64,000 bases of DNA. Source: Amphimedon queenslandica (lineage: Eukaryota > Porifera > Demospongiae > Haplosclerida > Niphatidae). Below the pieces are notes generated by a model, which was not told the origin of the DNA, did not search any database, and worked only from the letters and a program-made list of their open reading frames with translations. Shown here one piece after another: positions 48,601 to 61,000 of the stretch. Every line of letters begins with the position of its first letter. Position 1 is the stretch's first letter. Where the stretch lies: positions 209,051 through 273,050 of the forward strand of contig NW_003546326.1 in NCBI RefSeq assembly GCF_000090795.2, given 5' to 3'. Made by a program: the position numbers and the translations under genes.

Positions 48601-49570
48601 GGACGACGAGAGGATCTACCAAGAGGCCCGTAGGATCGTCGGTGCCAAATTACAGATAATCACTTATGAAGAGTTCCTCCCAGTTCTTTTTGGACAGTAT
48701 TACAGTCAGTACGTGTCTCGATATTTCGGATACAATCCTTTTGTTGATGCTACGATACCTAACGAGTTCAGTGCTGCCGCTTTCCGTTTCGGCCACTCCC
48801 TCATTCGACCGACTTTCCAGAGACTTGATAAGAATTGGAATTCCGTTCCCGAGGGACCACTTCCACTTGAGAGGTCATTTTTCAATCCATCCGAGTACTT
48901 CAAGAGCAATGGCACAGACCCTCTATTAAGAGGACTATTGACTAGCGTCTCTCGTGACGTTGACGAGTTTTTAAACAGTGTATTAACAACAAAACTATTC
49001 ACAGAGAGCCCAGAAGAATCCGGAATGGATCTCGCTTCACTGAACATTCAGAGAGGGCGTGATCACGGGATACCGCCCTACAGAAAATGGAGAGAGTTCT
49101 GCGACAATGTCTACCCGAGGAGAAACCCTCCGTTCCAATACCCTAACACAGAGAGAGTCATGAGAGAGATATATGGAGAGGAAGGCTATAGAGATGGTAT
49201 GGATCTTTGGGTCGGTGGGCTGTCAGAGAAGAAGCTCCAAACTGCTCAAGTTGGTCCTACCTTTGCTTGTATTCTCGGGATGACATTCACTAGACTAAGA
49301 GATGGGGACAGGTTCTGGTATGAGAGCTCCTATAACTTCTTTCCATCTCAACTCGTGGAGCTAAGGAAGACTAAACTATCCAAAGTGGTGTGTACGAATG
49401 CTGACGATATCGATACAGTCCAACCGAATGTTTTCCGGAGCAACCAGAGGAGGATTTCGTGTGGTGCCATCCCACAGACTAATCTTCAGCTTTGGAGAGA
49501 CAACTCTTGTTCACCAAGAAGAAGTACACCTATAAGGACAGTCAGTGCACAAGAATTGAGGGCATGGTAG
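45672..49570 (+). CDS. Peroxidasin-like secreted heme peroxidase with two Ig domains
   Basis: Five exons (45672-45744, 45912-46229, 46823-46957, 47219-47398, 47490-49570), 2787 nt, 928 aa. The signal peptide is in exon 1 (RWTLLVSLLLCIS). Ig-like domain 1 is exon 2 (GQYAFFNCQN ... DRISINCEV). Ig-like domain 2 spans exons 3-4 (GQPCLFEFDYSG ... RWYKNGRRYY ... DSGIYEVQSKNIAG). The animal heme peroxidase domain is one exon, about residues 330-880: distal His in WGQFLDHDLDLAP (about residue 431, with the Asp that follows in the family calcium/heme motif), REHNRIA with catalytic Arg (about 589), and proximal His in FRFGHSLIRP (about 668), all intact. DLASLNIQRGRDHGIP is the family signature. Unlike peroxidasin it has no leucine-rich repeats and no VWC domain. 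Peroxidasins make hypobromous acid that cross-links collagen IV; a matrix or host-defence role here is inference. Ig exons are bounded by phase-1 introns. Confidence 0.93.
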
Positions 49571-49975
49571 AATAATGAGCTTTCCTTTTTGTCTTTTGAC
49601 AACTCTCCTAACAAACTTTTATTACTATTGTTATTATTATTATTGTAACAAATATTGTTTTATTTATGGCAGTGCTACTACACATTATGCAGTATTTATG
49701 TAAAAATTCAGCTTCTTTCTTTTTTCTATTATTATTATTATTATTATTATCTGCTATCTGCTATTAATTTACTAATAATAATTATTATTAAAATGAGAGT
49801 TAAACATAATCATAATAGTTATAATATATAATATTGTTGGACAAAATCAAAAAACTTTAAAGAGAGAGAGACAGATACAATGTAATTCAGCAGTAATCGT
49901 CATAAAGTCACTATTTCATAATATCAAACAAAGTTTATAATAAAATTTATAAATGATAACACAATAATAAGCTTC
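49571..49975. other. Convergent intergenic region, Ig-peroxidase / FAM21
   Basis: 405 bp of AT-rich DNA with ATT microsatellite blocks (49630-49650, 49725-49750). It must hold the 3' UTRs of both convergent genes. No canonical AATAAA was identified for either. Confidence 0.6.
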
Positions 49976-52006
49976 TCAAGGGGCACTTAATGGATCATCA
50001 AAAATGCTCGGTCCATCATCAAAAATTGAAGAAACATCCTGCTCTTTCTTTTCAGATTTTTTCACTTTCTTTTTTGCTTTTGTTGTCTTCGTGGCAGATG
50101 AATCACCAGCAGCTAAAGGATCACCTAAATGATAATCAAAATTATATAATTTTGATAAATTAAAAGAAAAAGGAAGGAGGAATAAGAAGAGACAAAAAGG
50201 GTATAAAAATAACCCACTATCAGTGGGAGGGGCCTCAGATGAAGCTCCTCCTTCTTTGTCACCGCCTGTCTTTGAAGCAGTGGTTGTTTTCTTTTTCTTC
50301 TTTGTTGTTTTTGGAGATTTGCTTTTAGTTTCAATGCCACCAAAGATGTCATCAGTGTTACCAAACAGGTCGTCATCAGGTCTAACTTTAGCTTTTGTTG
50401 CTCCTGGTTTCGCTTTCTTTGCTTTCTTTTTATCTTCAGAGAATACATCATCAACCTTAAGAAAATAAATTAATTTAAAAAGTAAAAAAATTAAAAAGCA
50501 TCAACTAATGATTTACATGCACATACATGTTCTTATGTTGGATAGAAACATTGAGCTGATTTAAATTAAAATCGGATCTTCTTGCAATTTTTTGAAGTTA
50601 CACAAAACTTGGTCTTGGGTCAAATTCAAATTTTGTCAAAAATGTAATTTTTAAATTTTATAATTTTTTCTTATACATATAGATGGTCTTATGTTGTGTA
50701 GAAAGTTTGAGTTGGTTCTAATCAAGTTTGGATTTTTTATGAATTTTTAAAGTTGCTCCAGAATCAGACAAAAGTCACTGTACTATAGTACAGGGTCGTT
50801 AGCCAAATTTCATCAAAAATGGTTAGGAGAGAATTCTTTATTTTTATAATTTTTTCTGATGCATATACATGTATTTATGTTGTATATCTAATTTGAGATG
50901 ATTCCGATCAAATTTGAATTTTTTATGAATTTTTTAAAGTATGTAATTTTTTATGCATGTTATGTCACATAATCATACAAAATTCCTTACCGTTTTATCA
51001 GTTTTCATTCCAGGAGGACTGGACGCAAATATATCATCAACTGGGGCTCCTCCCCCTCCAGCATTAGTTCCAGTACTAACAGGATCAGCATCAAATATAC
51101 TAGGAGGAGGAGCAAGAGGTGGTGGTTCCTCTTTATCTTTCTTTTTCTTGTTTTTGGGCGTGCTTTTGGGTGTTGCTTTCTTCTCCTCCGGTTTACGAGG
51201 GGTTGGCCCAAGTGAAGTGAATAGGTCTCCTTCCTCTTCATCTGCAGGTGGCAGTGGAGGGGGACTAGCAAACAAATCATCAATCCCATCTTGTTTTTTA
51301 GTCGGCTCGGCCTGTTTGACCGGTTTTGGATCGTCGAAGAGGTCATCTTCAACCAGTCTGACCTGTTTCGCTGACTTTTTCGGTTTTCCGCCAAACAAAT
51401 CGTCTTCCTCGCTAACAACTGGTTTGACCTGTTTGATTGGTTTTCTATCGCTTTCTCCAAACAAATCATCATCGTCATTAGTCACTGGCTTCTTAGCTTG
51501 CTTAACAGGTCTTGGACTAGGCTCTCCAAACAGATCATCAATGTCGTCGACTGTAGTCCTAACCTGTTTAACGGGTTTTGCAACCGGAGGCTCATTATCT
51601 CCAAAAAGGTCATCACCGCCGAGCGGGTCTTTGACCTTTGGTTTTGCTGAAGGTTGGGGGAACGAGTCAAAAAGGTCATCAAGTGGATCGTCAGGTGGAG
51701 GTTTTGAAACTGTTGTTGGTTTAGCGTGTTTGGGGCTTGTGTCATCAAACAGATCATCATTCCCAAACATGTCCGTCTTCCTCTTAGTGACAGGGCTGGG
51801 CTTTTTGACACCACCACCTCCAGAAGAAGTAGGTGGAGACTCGCCAAATAAATCGTCATCTATGGTTTGAGTGGGTGGAGAAACTGGAGGTGTGGCTGAA
51901 GATTTACCAGCAAAACGAGTGGGGGGACGTCTGTTGCCTCTTTTTGCTCTTCCCTACAAATAATGATAATAATTATTACAATTATTATTATTATTATTAT
52001 TATTAC

Positions 52007-52052
<46 letters not shown>

Positions 52053-55000
52053 CCGGTTACTATCTTAATGCTAATTTTGTCAAGTTTTTCATTTAAAAAG
52101 TTCATACAGACAAAATGAGACAATGATTAAAAAGATAAACAAAAAACCTAATGCAAGTTTCAAAATAACGATTGCTAACACAACACAACATTGCTACCAG
52201 TTATAAATAGTCATAACTAGTTATTAACAGTTATCATTGCTGGTCCTGTTCACGGAGATCATCGAGGGCCTTCGAAAATTCCTGTGAGAGTGTCTGAGCA
52301 TCTTTCGCTTTGTCTTCAGCCTCTTGATGATTGTTGTGTAACTCTTCCTCCAATTCATCCATTGAGGAATGGCTCTCCTCCTCGTGTTCCTCAGTTATGG
52401 GGTCAACCTCATCAGAAGCACTGGTCAATACAGCAAAATTGGTGTCAAATCCTGGAGGCTTCTCGGTGAGCGAGTCAGGGCTGTCTGGCTCTTCCAATGG
52501 GTCGGCATCAGCATCATGTAAGTCCTCTTTCTCCAGTCCAGCCTGCCTAACGTTACTAGAACAAGTAAAAGTAATAGCATTGACAGTTGAGGCTGCACAC
52601 GCTGCAGCAGTCCTGAAGAACCCGTTCCTATCTGATACTTGAGCTGCAGTAAGTCCACGGTTAAAGAAAATGGCCGGTGCCCCAGATACTGGTACAGAAG
52701 GAAGTCGAGAGGTGAAACGACAAGTGGTGTAATCCCTAATCCTTGGATATGCGTATACAGGTACAGGTGTGGTGCTAGTGGGACAAGGAACAGGCATACA
52801 TTCTTCCTCTATTCCAGGAACATTGTTGGTGTATGTGTACGTCTTTCCTAGTCTCCTTGCCAGTAAAAGTGCTGAGGGTCTCCTACTAAGAACTGATGGT
52901 ACAGACATACGCAAGAAGCAGGCTGTTTCACGCCATTGACCAAGGCCAATTCTAGGGAGAGCACGAGTATCTGAACATCTGACACGAGTCTGACCATCAT
53001 TGAATTGACGGAAAGCATCAGGCTGTATTGTAGCAATGTTATCACTGGTGTCACAGAGAACTCTGGAGAGGCTCTGCCGTCTTATCTGGTTCAGTTGTCC
53101 AGCAGTAAAGACCCCGGGGTTCTCAAAGTAGAACCTATCGCCGTCACGCACATCTGAAAACGTGATACCAAAAATACAGGCAAAAGTTGGGCCTAAAACA
53201 GAGTCGAAGAATCGTCTCTCGGCAAGGCCTGCTATCCATAGATCAACAAAATTCTCACTGCTGTAAAGTTTAATAAACTCAGCTCGAGTTGCAGCATTCT
53301 GGAATTGGAATGGAACTCTGATACCTTTGTTAGCAAAGCGTGATCGACAGAATTCCCTCCAGGAAGCATACAATGGTAAACCATGATCACGGGATCTCTG
53401 GATGTTCAAAGAAGCCAGGTCCATACCAATGGATATATTTGTTTCAAACAAGCGAGTGGTTATTATCCCGTTAAGGAACTCATCCACAAACCGTGGAGAC
53501 TGAGTCAACCAACCTCTCACAAGAGAGTCGGTCCCGGCATCGTCCTCAAATAGGGCAGGGTTGAAAAACATTCTAGCAAGACTGAGTCTTCCCCTTGGGC
53601 TTGAGATGTATCCTGGTCCAAGACGGTCAAAGAACGGGCGAATAAGACTGTGGCCGTACCGATAAGCAGCTGTGGCAAATGAATTGGGTACGTCAGGATT
53701 AACGGAAGAATCATATTTCGTGAAAGGACCTATGGTTGCCTGAAATCCTCGAACGCCAAGTATTCTAGGAAGATAATCAAAATATGTTATCTTCTGTATA
53801 ACGGCGCCTACTATGGCTCGTGCTTCTTGGAAGAGCCTCTCATCTGGCCAATGAGGATTGATCCTTCTCAGATTATTAGCGATTCGATTGTGTTCCCTTA
53901 CCCAGATAGTGTGCATTACTGTTAGTGAATACTGCTCATTGCAACGGATATCTCCACAGACAAAGCAGTCCTCCCTCTCCCTGCACTGTATGAACTCGGT
54001 ATTTAGTCCTCTCCTAGGCATCAAACGCTGTCTGCTCCCAGTCGGTGGAGGGCTGGTCGTGAGTAGTCCACGCCGAAAAGCCCTGACTGCTCTCTCTTGC
54101 TTCCTGTTTGATCCGTAGATCATGGAGCCATCAATAAAAGATGTGAGGTCATTAACTTGCTCGCGTGGTTCCAATAGCCTCTGTCTATTGCTCCCAGGTT
54201 CACATATAGGGACAGCACGACGGAATAAAAGACAGTCGGCGTTTTGCTCGGTCCCTAGGCCAAACTTTGGATCAGTGGGGGCGACACGAATCGGCTCACA
54301 GACTTCAGTAAACTTACAGCTCTCACATTCCTCCTCTATCTCTGGCCCAAGGTCAAGATCGTGGTCAAGGAACTGGCCCCACTGCATGACTATGTGTGTG
54401 AGTGGTTTCTCATTACGGAAGTTACGACTGATGACAGAAGAACTGACTAGTCTAGCACTAGGGGCTGGTGGATCAAATGGATCTTTACCAAAGACTTTCT
54501 GAGCTTGCTTACGTCCAATCGGTGCATCTACACCGTCTTCATACAGGGCTTTTATGAGTCGTCTGAACTGACGGCCAGAGGAACCCAGTAAAGGCTGATT
54601 CACATTGTTACATACTCCAGTGATTGTTCTGAAAGTGTTGACGTTTAGTAGCCTACTGCACCTTCGGGCAAATCTCCTCTCATTCACGCACTCAATCTCC
54701 AGGTTGATCTTAGCCATTTCATCTTCCTTGAGGAGTGATCCAGGAGTGTGGACCAGCTCCTCTGCTAGGATATTAGCCATCTCTTGGCTTGAAGCAGGAG
54801 TTTTTGATTTCTTTAGCTCCAAAAGCTTTCTCTCTGCCCTATCGACCATGTCTTCCAGTAAGAGTCGAGCCTTTCCATTTATGAGAGATCTCTGAGTTGG
54901 TTTCTTGAATCCACGAGCGAGGAACTTGGTGGCAGTAAGTCCTCTGCCACTTTTCTTTTCAGCAGCAAGAGCAGCTGCTTGCCTTGCCTCTTTCATCTTA

Positions 55001-58000
55001 GCATAAGCCTTGGCCTCATCTATAGCATCTTGAATGATTTTTGCTCTTTCTGTGAAGAAGAAAGATAAAAGAGAGAAAGAGGGAGAGGAAGATACAAATA
55101 TTAAATTTTAAATATCAAACGGTTGCATTACTATGGCTCTCACCTTCAGCAGTTCCCCAGTACTGATCATCATCAGATGAAACTACCACTGCAAGATAGG
55201 CAGTTGCAATAACAGCAAGAAGAAGAAGACCCTTCATCTCTTGTCCTCACTCACACCAGAGAAAGCTTCAGTATGAATGAAGAGTTGAGAAGTTTTCTGT
55301 GTGTTGATTGCTAGGGAAAGCTGCTCCCCTTTATATAGCAAGAGAAAAGGAAGTAATTTTTTCTCTAAGGGCCGCACTTCCCTAGCTCTGTTGCCAAACT
55401 CGTTGTACATTTATGGATACTATCATTGTTAGTGGAGAAATGGTTAGTAAACAAACCAGCCACAAAGGCATCGAGTATCACTACGAATGCTGCAGCCATA
55501 AACTCTACTAGATCTAACACGCCAAATAAGACACCACCAAGGATAAGAAAGTCATAAATATTCTGTCTCTGTTCAGGGCCATTTCACGTGACATGTAGCA
55601 GCTGCGGCATTATCATGTAATCAAAATACAAACATACTGATACTGGGACTTTGGTCTTTATGATGCTAATAGTGCATGTACTCTCCCTGTTGCTCACTAT
55701 GACTGATAAATGAAATGATAGCCAGGTTTGGATGTGCTATAGATACTACAGTAATCACAGTTGTACTACACTGTAAGCTGTACTCACAGATACTTATACA
55801 CTACAATGCAACTTATCCATCATTTGAGCTTCATGCAGTAACTGTATATGGAATATGATGAATAAGAGTAAAGGATCATAGTCATGTAGTAAAAGATGAG
55901 ATGTTTTTGTAATATTAATACAAAAGAGTGGTCTTTTATCATGTCATGCAACAAGTATGCATCAGAAATAGAGTAAAATGCAAAAAAGCAACAGCTAAAC
56001 AAGCATAAAATAACTGAGTGGGAGACTGGGAGTATAATTACAAGGAAAGAAGATAGTTTAAAAATACTAGAGTTCAATAAATAAACAATGCGTATTACGT
56101 GAAGCAATTATACAGCTCTTGTATGGTGAGGGAGTAGGCAGGCATTATGGGATTAAATAGTTAAATATGGTTGGAAGGGCTGGAGACAAGACAACAACCA
56201 ATAATAGGATAACAGTCCCAGCAGAAACCAGCACTGTGCTTTTATCAGGCTGCGTAGAATTTAGTTAAGCTCTGGTTAATGTATTTAGATAGGATCACAT
56301 CTTTGAATAGACAACAAGCAGTGGACAGAAATAAAAGAGAGAAAAGAGAGAGAGAGGGAGAGGGGTAGAATGAGGAAGAAAGGAAGATGACAGGAGGAGA
56401 AGATGGAAGGAGAGAGGAAGAGGTGGCCGTGGTGTGGCATAACAAATCTATTTTGAGAGAGCTAAGCATCCTGTCTTCCACTGAACACATTAACAAAAAT
56501 GGAGAAAAGAGGAATTGGCAGTGGCCAGGAAATAAACACAAGCTTGAAATGGACACACAAACACGTTCACAGACAAAGACAACTCATGTACATTGAAATA
56601 TACATAAAAAATACATGTATAATGCATGTACAAGTACATGTACATTGTATAGATAAGAAATGCGATATGTGGTACTACACACTCGACTTGAAGGATTGTC
56701 AACAAGGTATATGAAGCTAAATATGGCTGTAAATGATATTGTTATATCATACTAAGTTCAATTACTAGGAGGGCAGGTGGGAGTGATTTAATTAGAGTAG
56801 AAGAGAAGTCAAGGGGATTTCTCTTAACGTGGTACGTCAAACTAAAACTAATTTTCCCAAAACCTCAGAAATACAGCCTTAGTAAGGATTTCGGCACAAA
56901 AACATGTATACATGTAAACAGACGAAAGTTCATGTAAACCAGAAGACTTGAAGATGACACACACACAAAAACATTAGATAATTCCTTATAAACACACAGA
57001 GAGGGTGTACACATTTGCAATATAACAGGAGGAAACCGATAAATAGCATATTGACGTACATGTACATGTACACATACATGCATGTACATGTACATGTAGG
57101 CATAAGTTCCCCTCAACGGCTTGTGATTCAGTTTATCCCAAAGCCAGTCAGCCTGACCAAGCTTTCTTTAAACACCCCTAGCCACACAGAGAGGTGTATC
57201 AATAAGTGTAAACAGTGATAATGGGAGAGATGCCTAAGTGTTTATGTTTTTGTTTGTCACAACTATCACACCTTCCAGCTCTCTCTCTGTCTCTGTCTCT
57301 CACTCTGTCTGTCTCTCTCTAAAACGATGCAAGAATATCCTCATCATAGTGATCAAAAACGATGTACGCATACACATAATATAATATAAGATAAAATAAC
57401 GTGAGATACAATACAATTTAGTAATATCAAGCTCCTCTTCCTTTCTTACTTTTGTCATTGAGGTTAGTGTCTTTGCTTGAGCAGGTTGATCAAAAGAGAT
57501 TGCAGTTTCTTGAGGAGCTCTGCTAGGAGGAGTAGCACCAGGTAACAAAGCATGAGGATTGATCTGGAGAGAGAACATAATTTAATATGATGATCACTGC
57601 TAATGAACAATAATAGAAAATGTATAAAATGTTCGTGTACAAGTGCAATTCGATTAATACAGGGGAAACCATTGTACTCTAAGTTAATTTTCAATTCGAC
57701 AATTCCACTTTCTCTTTATCTCTCTCTCTCTTTTAATTCATGAGATCATATGACTTTAAAAGATATTTGATTATCAATCGTGTGACCTAATTCACCCACT
57801 CGTGTGTCACAACAAAACATTAGGAGAGGCAACTATAACAATTAACTTATTGGAATACAAAACAAACCACAACAGCTTCAGGTAGTCCAACCATACACAG
57901 GCAGTCATGCCTCAACTGATATTCATAAATGATTAATAAACTTATATACATATAATTATAGTACCATCAGGTAGGTAGGTACTTTCTTTCATTTATCTAC

Positions 58001-61000
58001 AGTCAAATCTAGCTGCTATTGTATGGACACTCTAAAATAAGGACACCTCTATAATCAGGACAGGTAGTATCAGTCCCAATACAATAGTAATGTGTATTAA
58101 TGAACCTCTGAAATAAGGACAGGTTCATAATCAGGAGCTAGGGTATTATTGGGTCCCAAGGTGTCCGGAATAGACAGGATTGACTGTATCATACTAGTCT
58201 ATTGCACATGTACATCAACTATTAACCTAATACTCCTTTCCATGTATCATTCATAAGTTAAAGGAAACTCCGTCTAAATGTCACAAGGCACAATGTGATC
58301 CTGTATTGCACAATAATGATAGCCAATATTCGTTACTATTTACTTTATTGATTACTATTGCTACAATATAATGATTACTACAAGTAGATATTGTGTCATT
58401 ATCATAGAATCAGTTGGCACTGAGTCTGAGTCTTATTGTAAATACTAGCCATAAATGAAGTGGAGATTGAGTCACACACTACACGTGCACATTACATACT
58501 TAAATGTACATGCACAAAGGGTTTGTGTGTGCAAGACAGACAGACAGAGAGGCGGTAAGAGTCAAATAAGGTTTCTAATTCAACTATCCTTATCTTTCAC
58601 ACTCTTATTAACCACAGTAATCAAATTTGAATTCTCTCTCTCTCTCTCACTGTTTGTAAATACTTATAGCTCACGGTCAAATAGTCAGCCAAATTATTAA
58701 CATATACATATACACATACATGTACACTGCCCACAGCGGAATTAAAATAAAAACACCAGCTGCATGTGCATGTACATGAAATTGAACACGTTGTAGATGT
58801 ACATGTACAAGACGATGTACTACAACTACTAAATTATAAATATTATTATAATCTCATTTCCTTGACCTTTCCACTCAGCAACTCTCCCTCCTTATCTCTC
58901 TCTCTCTCTCTCTCTCTCTCTATTTGCCACTCAATTCCTTTTTATAATAATACTCTTGATCATTATAAACCACAGAGCTACCAATAGGGAAGACCAATAA
59001 TAATTATGTTGGTAGACGCTTATCATTATCAGGAAGAGCAGTAGTAAATATAAAATTAGTAAGAAGCCATTTTGATAAGGGCACAATATGTACATGTACA
59101 TGTACATGTAAGATTAGTAAATAGAAAATCGGATTAGTGGATTCAGTAATTATCCTAAAAGCTTTTGAAACTTGTTTATAATTGACTCAAACGACTTGAA
59201 ATCAGCACTAATAAACAGACATTTACAAGTAGATTTACATGTAAATTTACATGTACATGTAATTAAACTAACCATCAGTCCTGGTAGTTTGCTATTGGAT
59301 TTCATTGCTGATGGTTTGACGGGCTCAACTTTCTGTTCTTCCTCCTCCTCCTCCTTCTTCTTTGCTGGTCGAACTGGTTTCTTGGCAACAGATGGAGGTG
59401 GGAGGGGCTTTTCTGAAAAGAGATCGTCCTCATCATCATCTTTACCAGTTGGAGAAGAAGCAAATAAATCATCTACAGGAGGGAGACAAGACAAATACAT
59501 TAATTTAAAATCATTTACATGTATAATGACATACATGTACATATAAAAATGATTTATTGACTAAGATCATGTACATGTATAATGTATATGTATACATTTT
59601 TGATGCACCAACTTATTGAGTAACTTTAAAAATTCGTAAAAAATCTAATTTTGATCAGAATCAGGTCAAACTTGAAACACAACACAAGTACATGTAAATG
59701 TATATGTATTAGAAAATGCCATTCAACCATAAGCCCCAGGTAGTATGCCCTTACATAAAGTACCTTGTTTCTTTCCTTTTCTTTTAGCAGCTGCAGCAGC
59801 AGCAGCAATACCCATAGGGTCTCCTCCTCCTCCAAACATTGAGACTGCTCCAGCTGGTTTCTTCTTCTTCTGTACAACAGGAGACTCCTCTTTCTCTCCT
59901 TCATCTCTCTTCCCTCCTCCTGTCGCTGTCATTGAACTAAACAGGTCTCCATCTTCATCTGAAAATAGACCACCACCGCTGCTCTTCTCTGCTGGGCGTG
60001 GCTTGTTTGTCGTGCTAGTGATGGGTGGAGCTCTTTCTGCCTCTTCGTCATCAAAGAGGTCGTCTGTGAGTGGGGTCGGTTTGGGCGGGGCTGGTTTGGG
60101 TGTGATGAGCGTACCACCTCCGAGGGGATCATCACCAAAAAGATCATCGGGTGAAAGTGGAGGGGGTTCCTCTTTCTAAAAAAATAATTAAAATAATAAA
60201 ATAACATTCTCTCGCTTACTTTGATCGGTTTCTTTGTTTGTGTGGGAGGGGCTGGTGCTCCCAATGGGTCGGGCTCATCGTCAAATAATGAATCAGTAAC
60301 TGAGGGAGGAGGCTTAGTAGTCTAGAGAGAGAGAGAGAGAGAATATAAGAGATATAAAAATTAATACATGCAAAAAACATCCTTACAAATGCTCTATTAA
60401 TATACATGTACATGTAATAATTAATAATATTATTATTATTATATAAAATATTATACACTTACGATAACAAATGAACATAGAAATGTCCTAATTTTGTTTA
60501 TGTATATATGTGTTATCATGTGTACCTTTTTCTTTTCTTCTTTCTTTGGTGGTGGACTGGAGAAGAGGTCGTCCTCATCTCCTTCTCCATCGTGACTTTC
60601 ACTGCCAAACAAACTGTGGGAGAGTGTGGATTTCTTCTTCTCTCCTCCTCCTCCTCCTCTTTTACTGCTTGACCTATAAAAGAAGAGAGAGAGAGAGAGA
60701 GAGGAAGAGAAAAGGAGAGAAAGAGAAAGAAAAAAGAGAGAGAGGGAAGGAGGGTTAGATAAAATATAAAATAAAAATGTTCATTTATTTACTACATGTA
60801 TCAGTACCATATCAGCTAGGAGGCACAACATTCTCATCGATAGAGCAAATTACAAATTCAATTACATCAATTGATAAAATATATTAATTTGTAATACCAT
60901 ACAAGAACACACATCCACATTCACCATGTAAATCTGTGGCTCGCATGAGGTAAGGCATCAAGTGTTAGTAATGTACATGTACATGTACATGTACTTCAAA

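Noticed and set aside
50953-51870. 305-codon plus-strand frame rich in Ser, Gly and Leu
   Set aside because: Antisense of the FAM21 exon 50991-51953, whose LF-motif protein is clearly the real product.
51833-52051. Poly-Tyr and poly-Ile open frames
   Set aside because: Translations of the ATT microsatellite with no splice or homology support.
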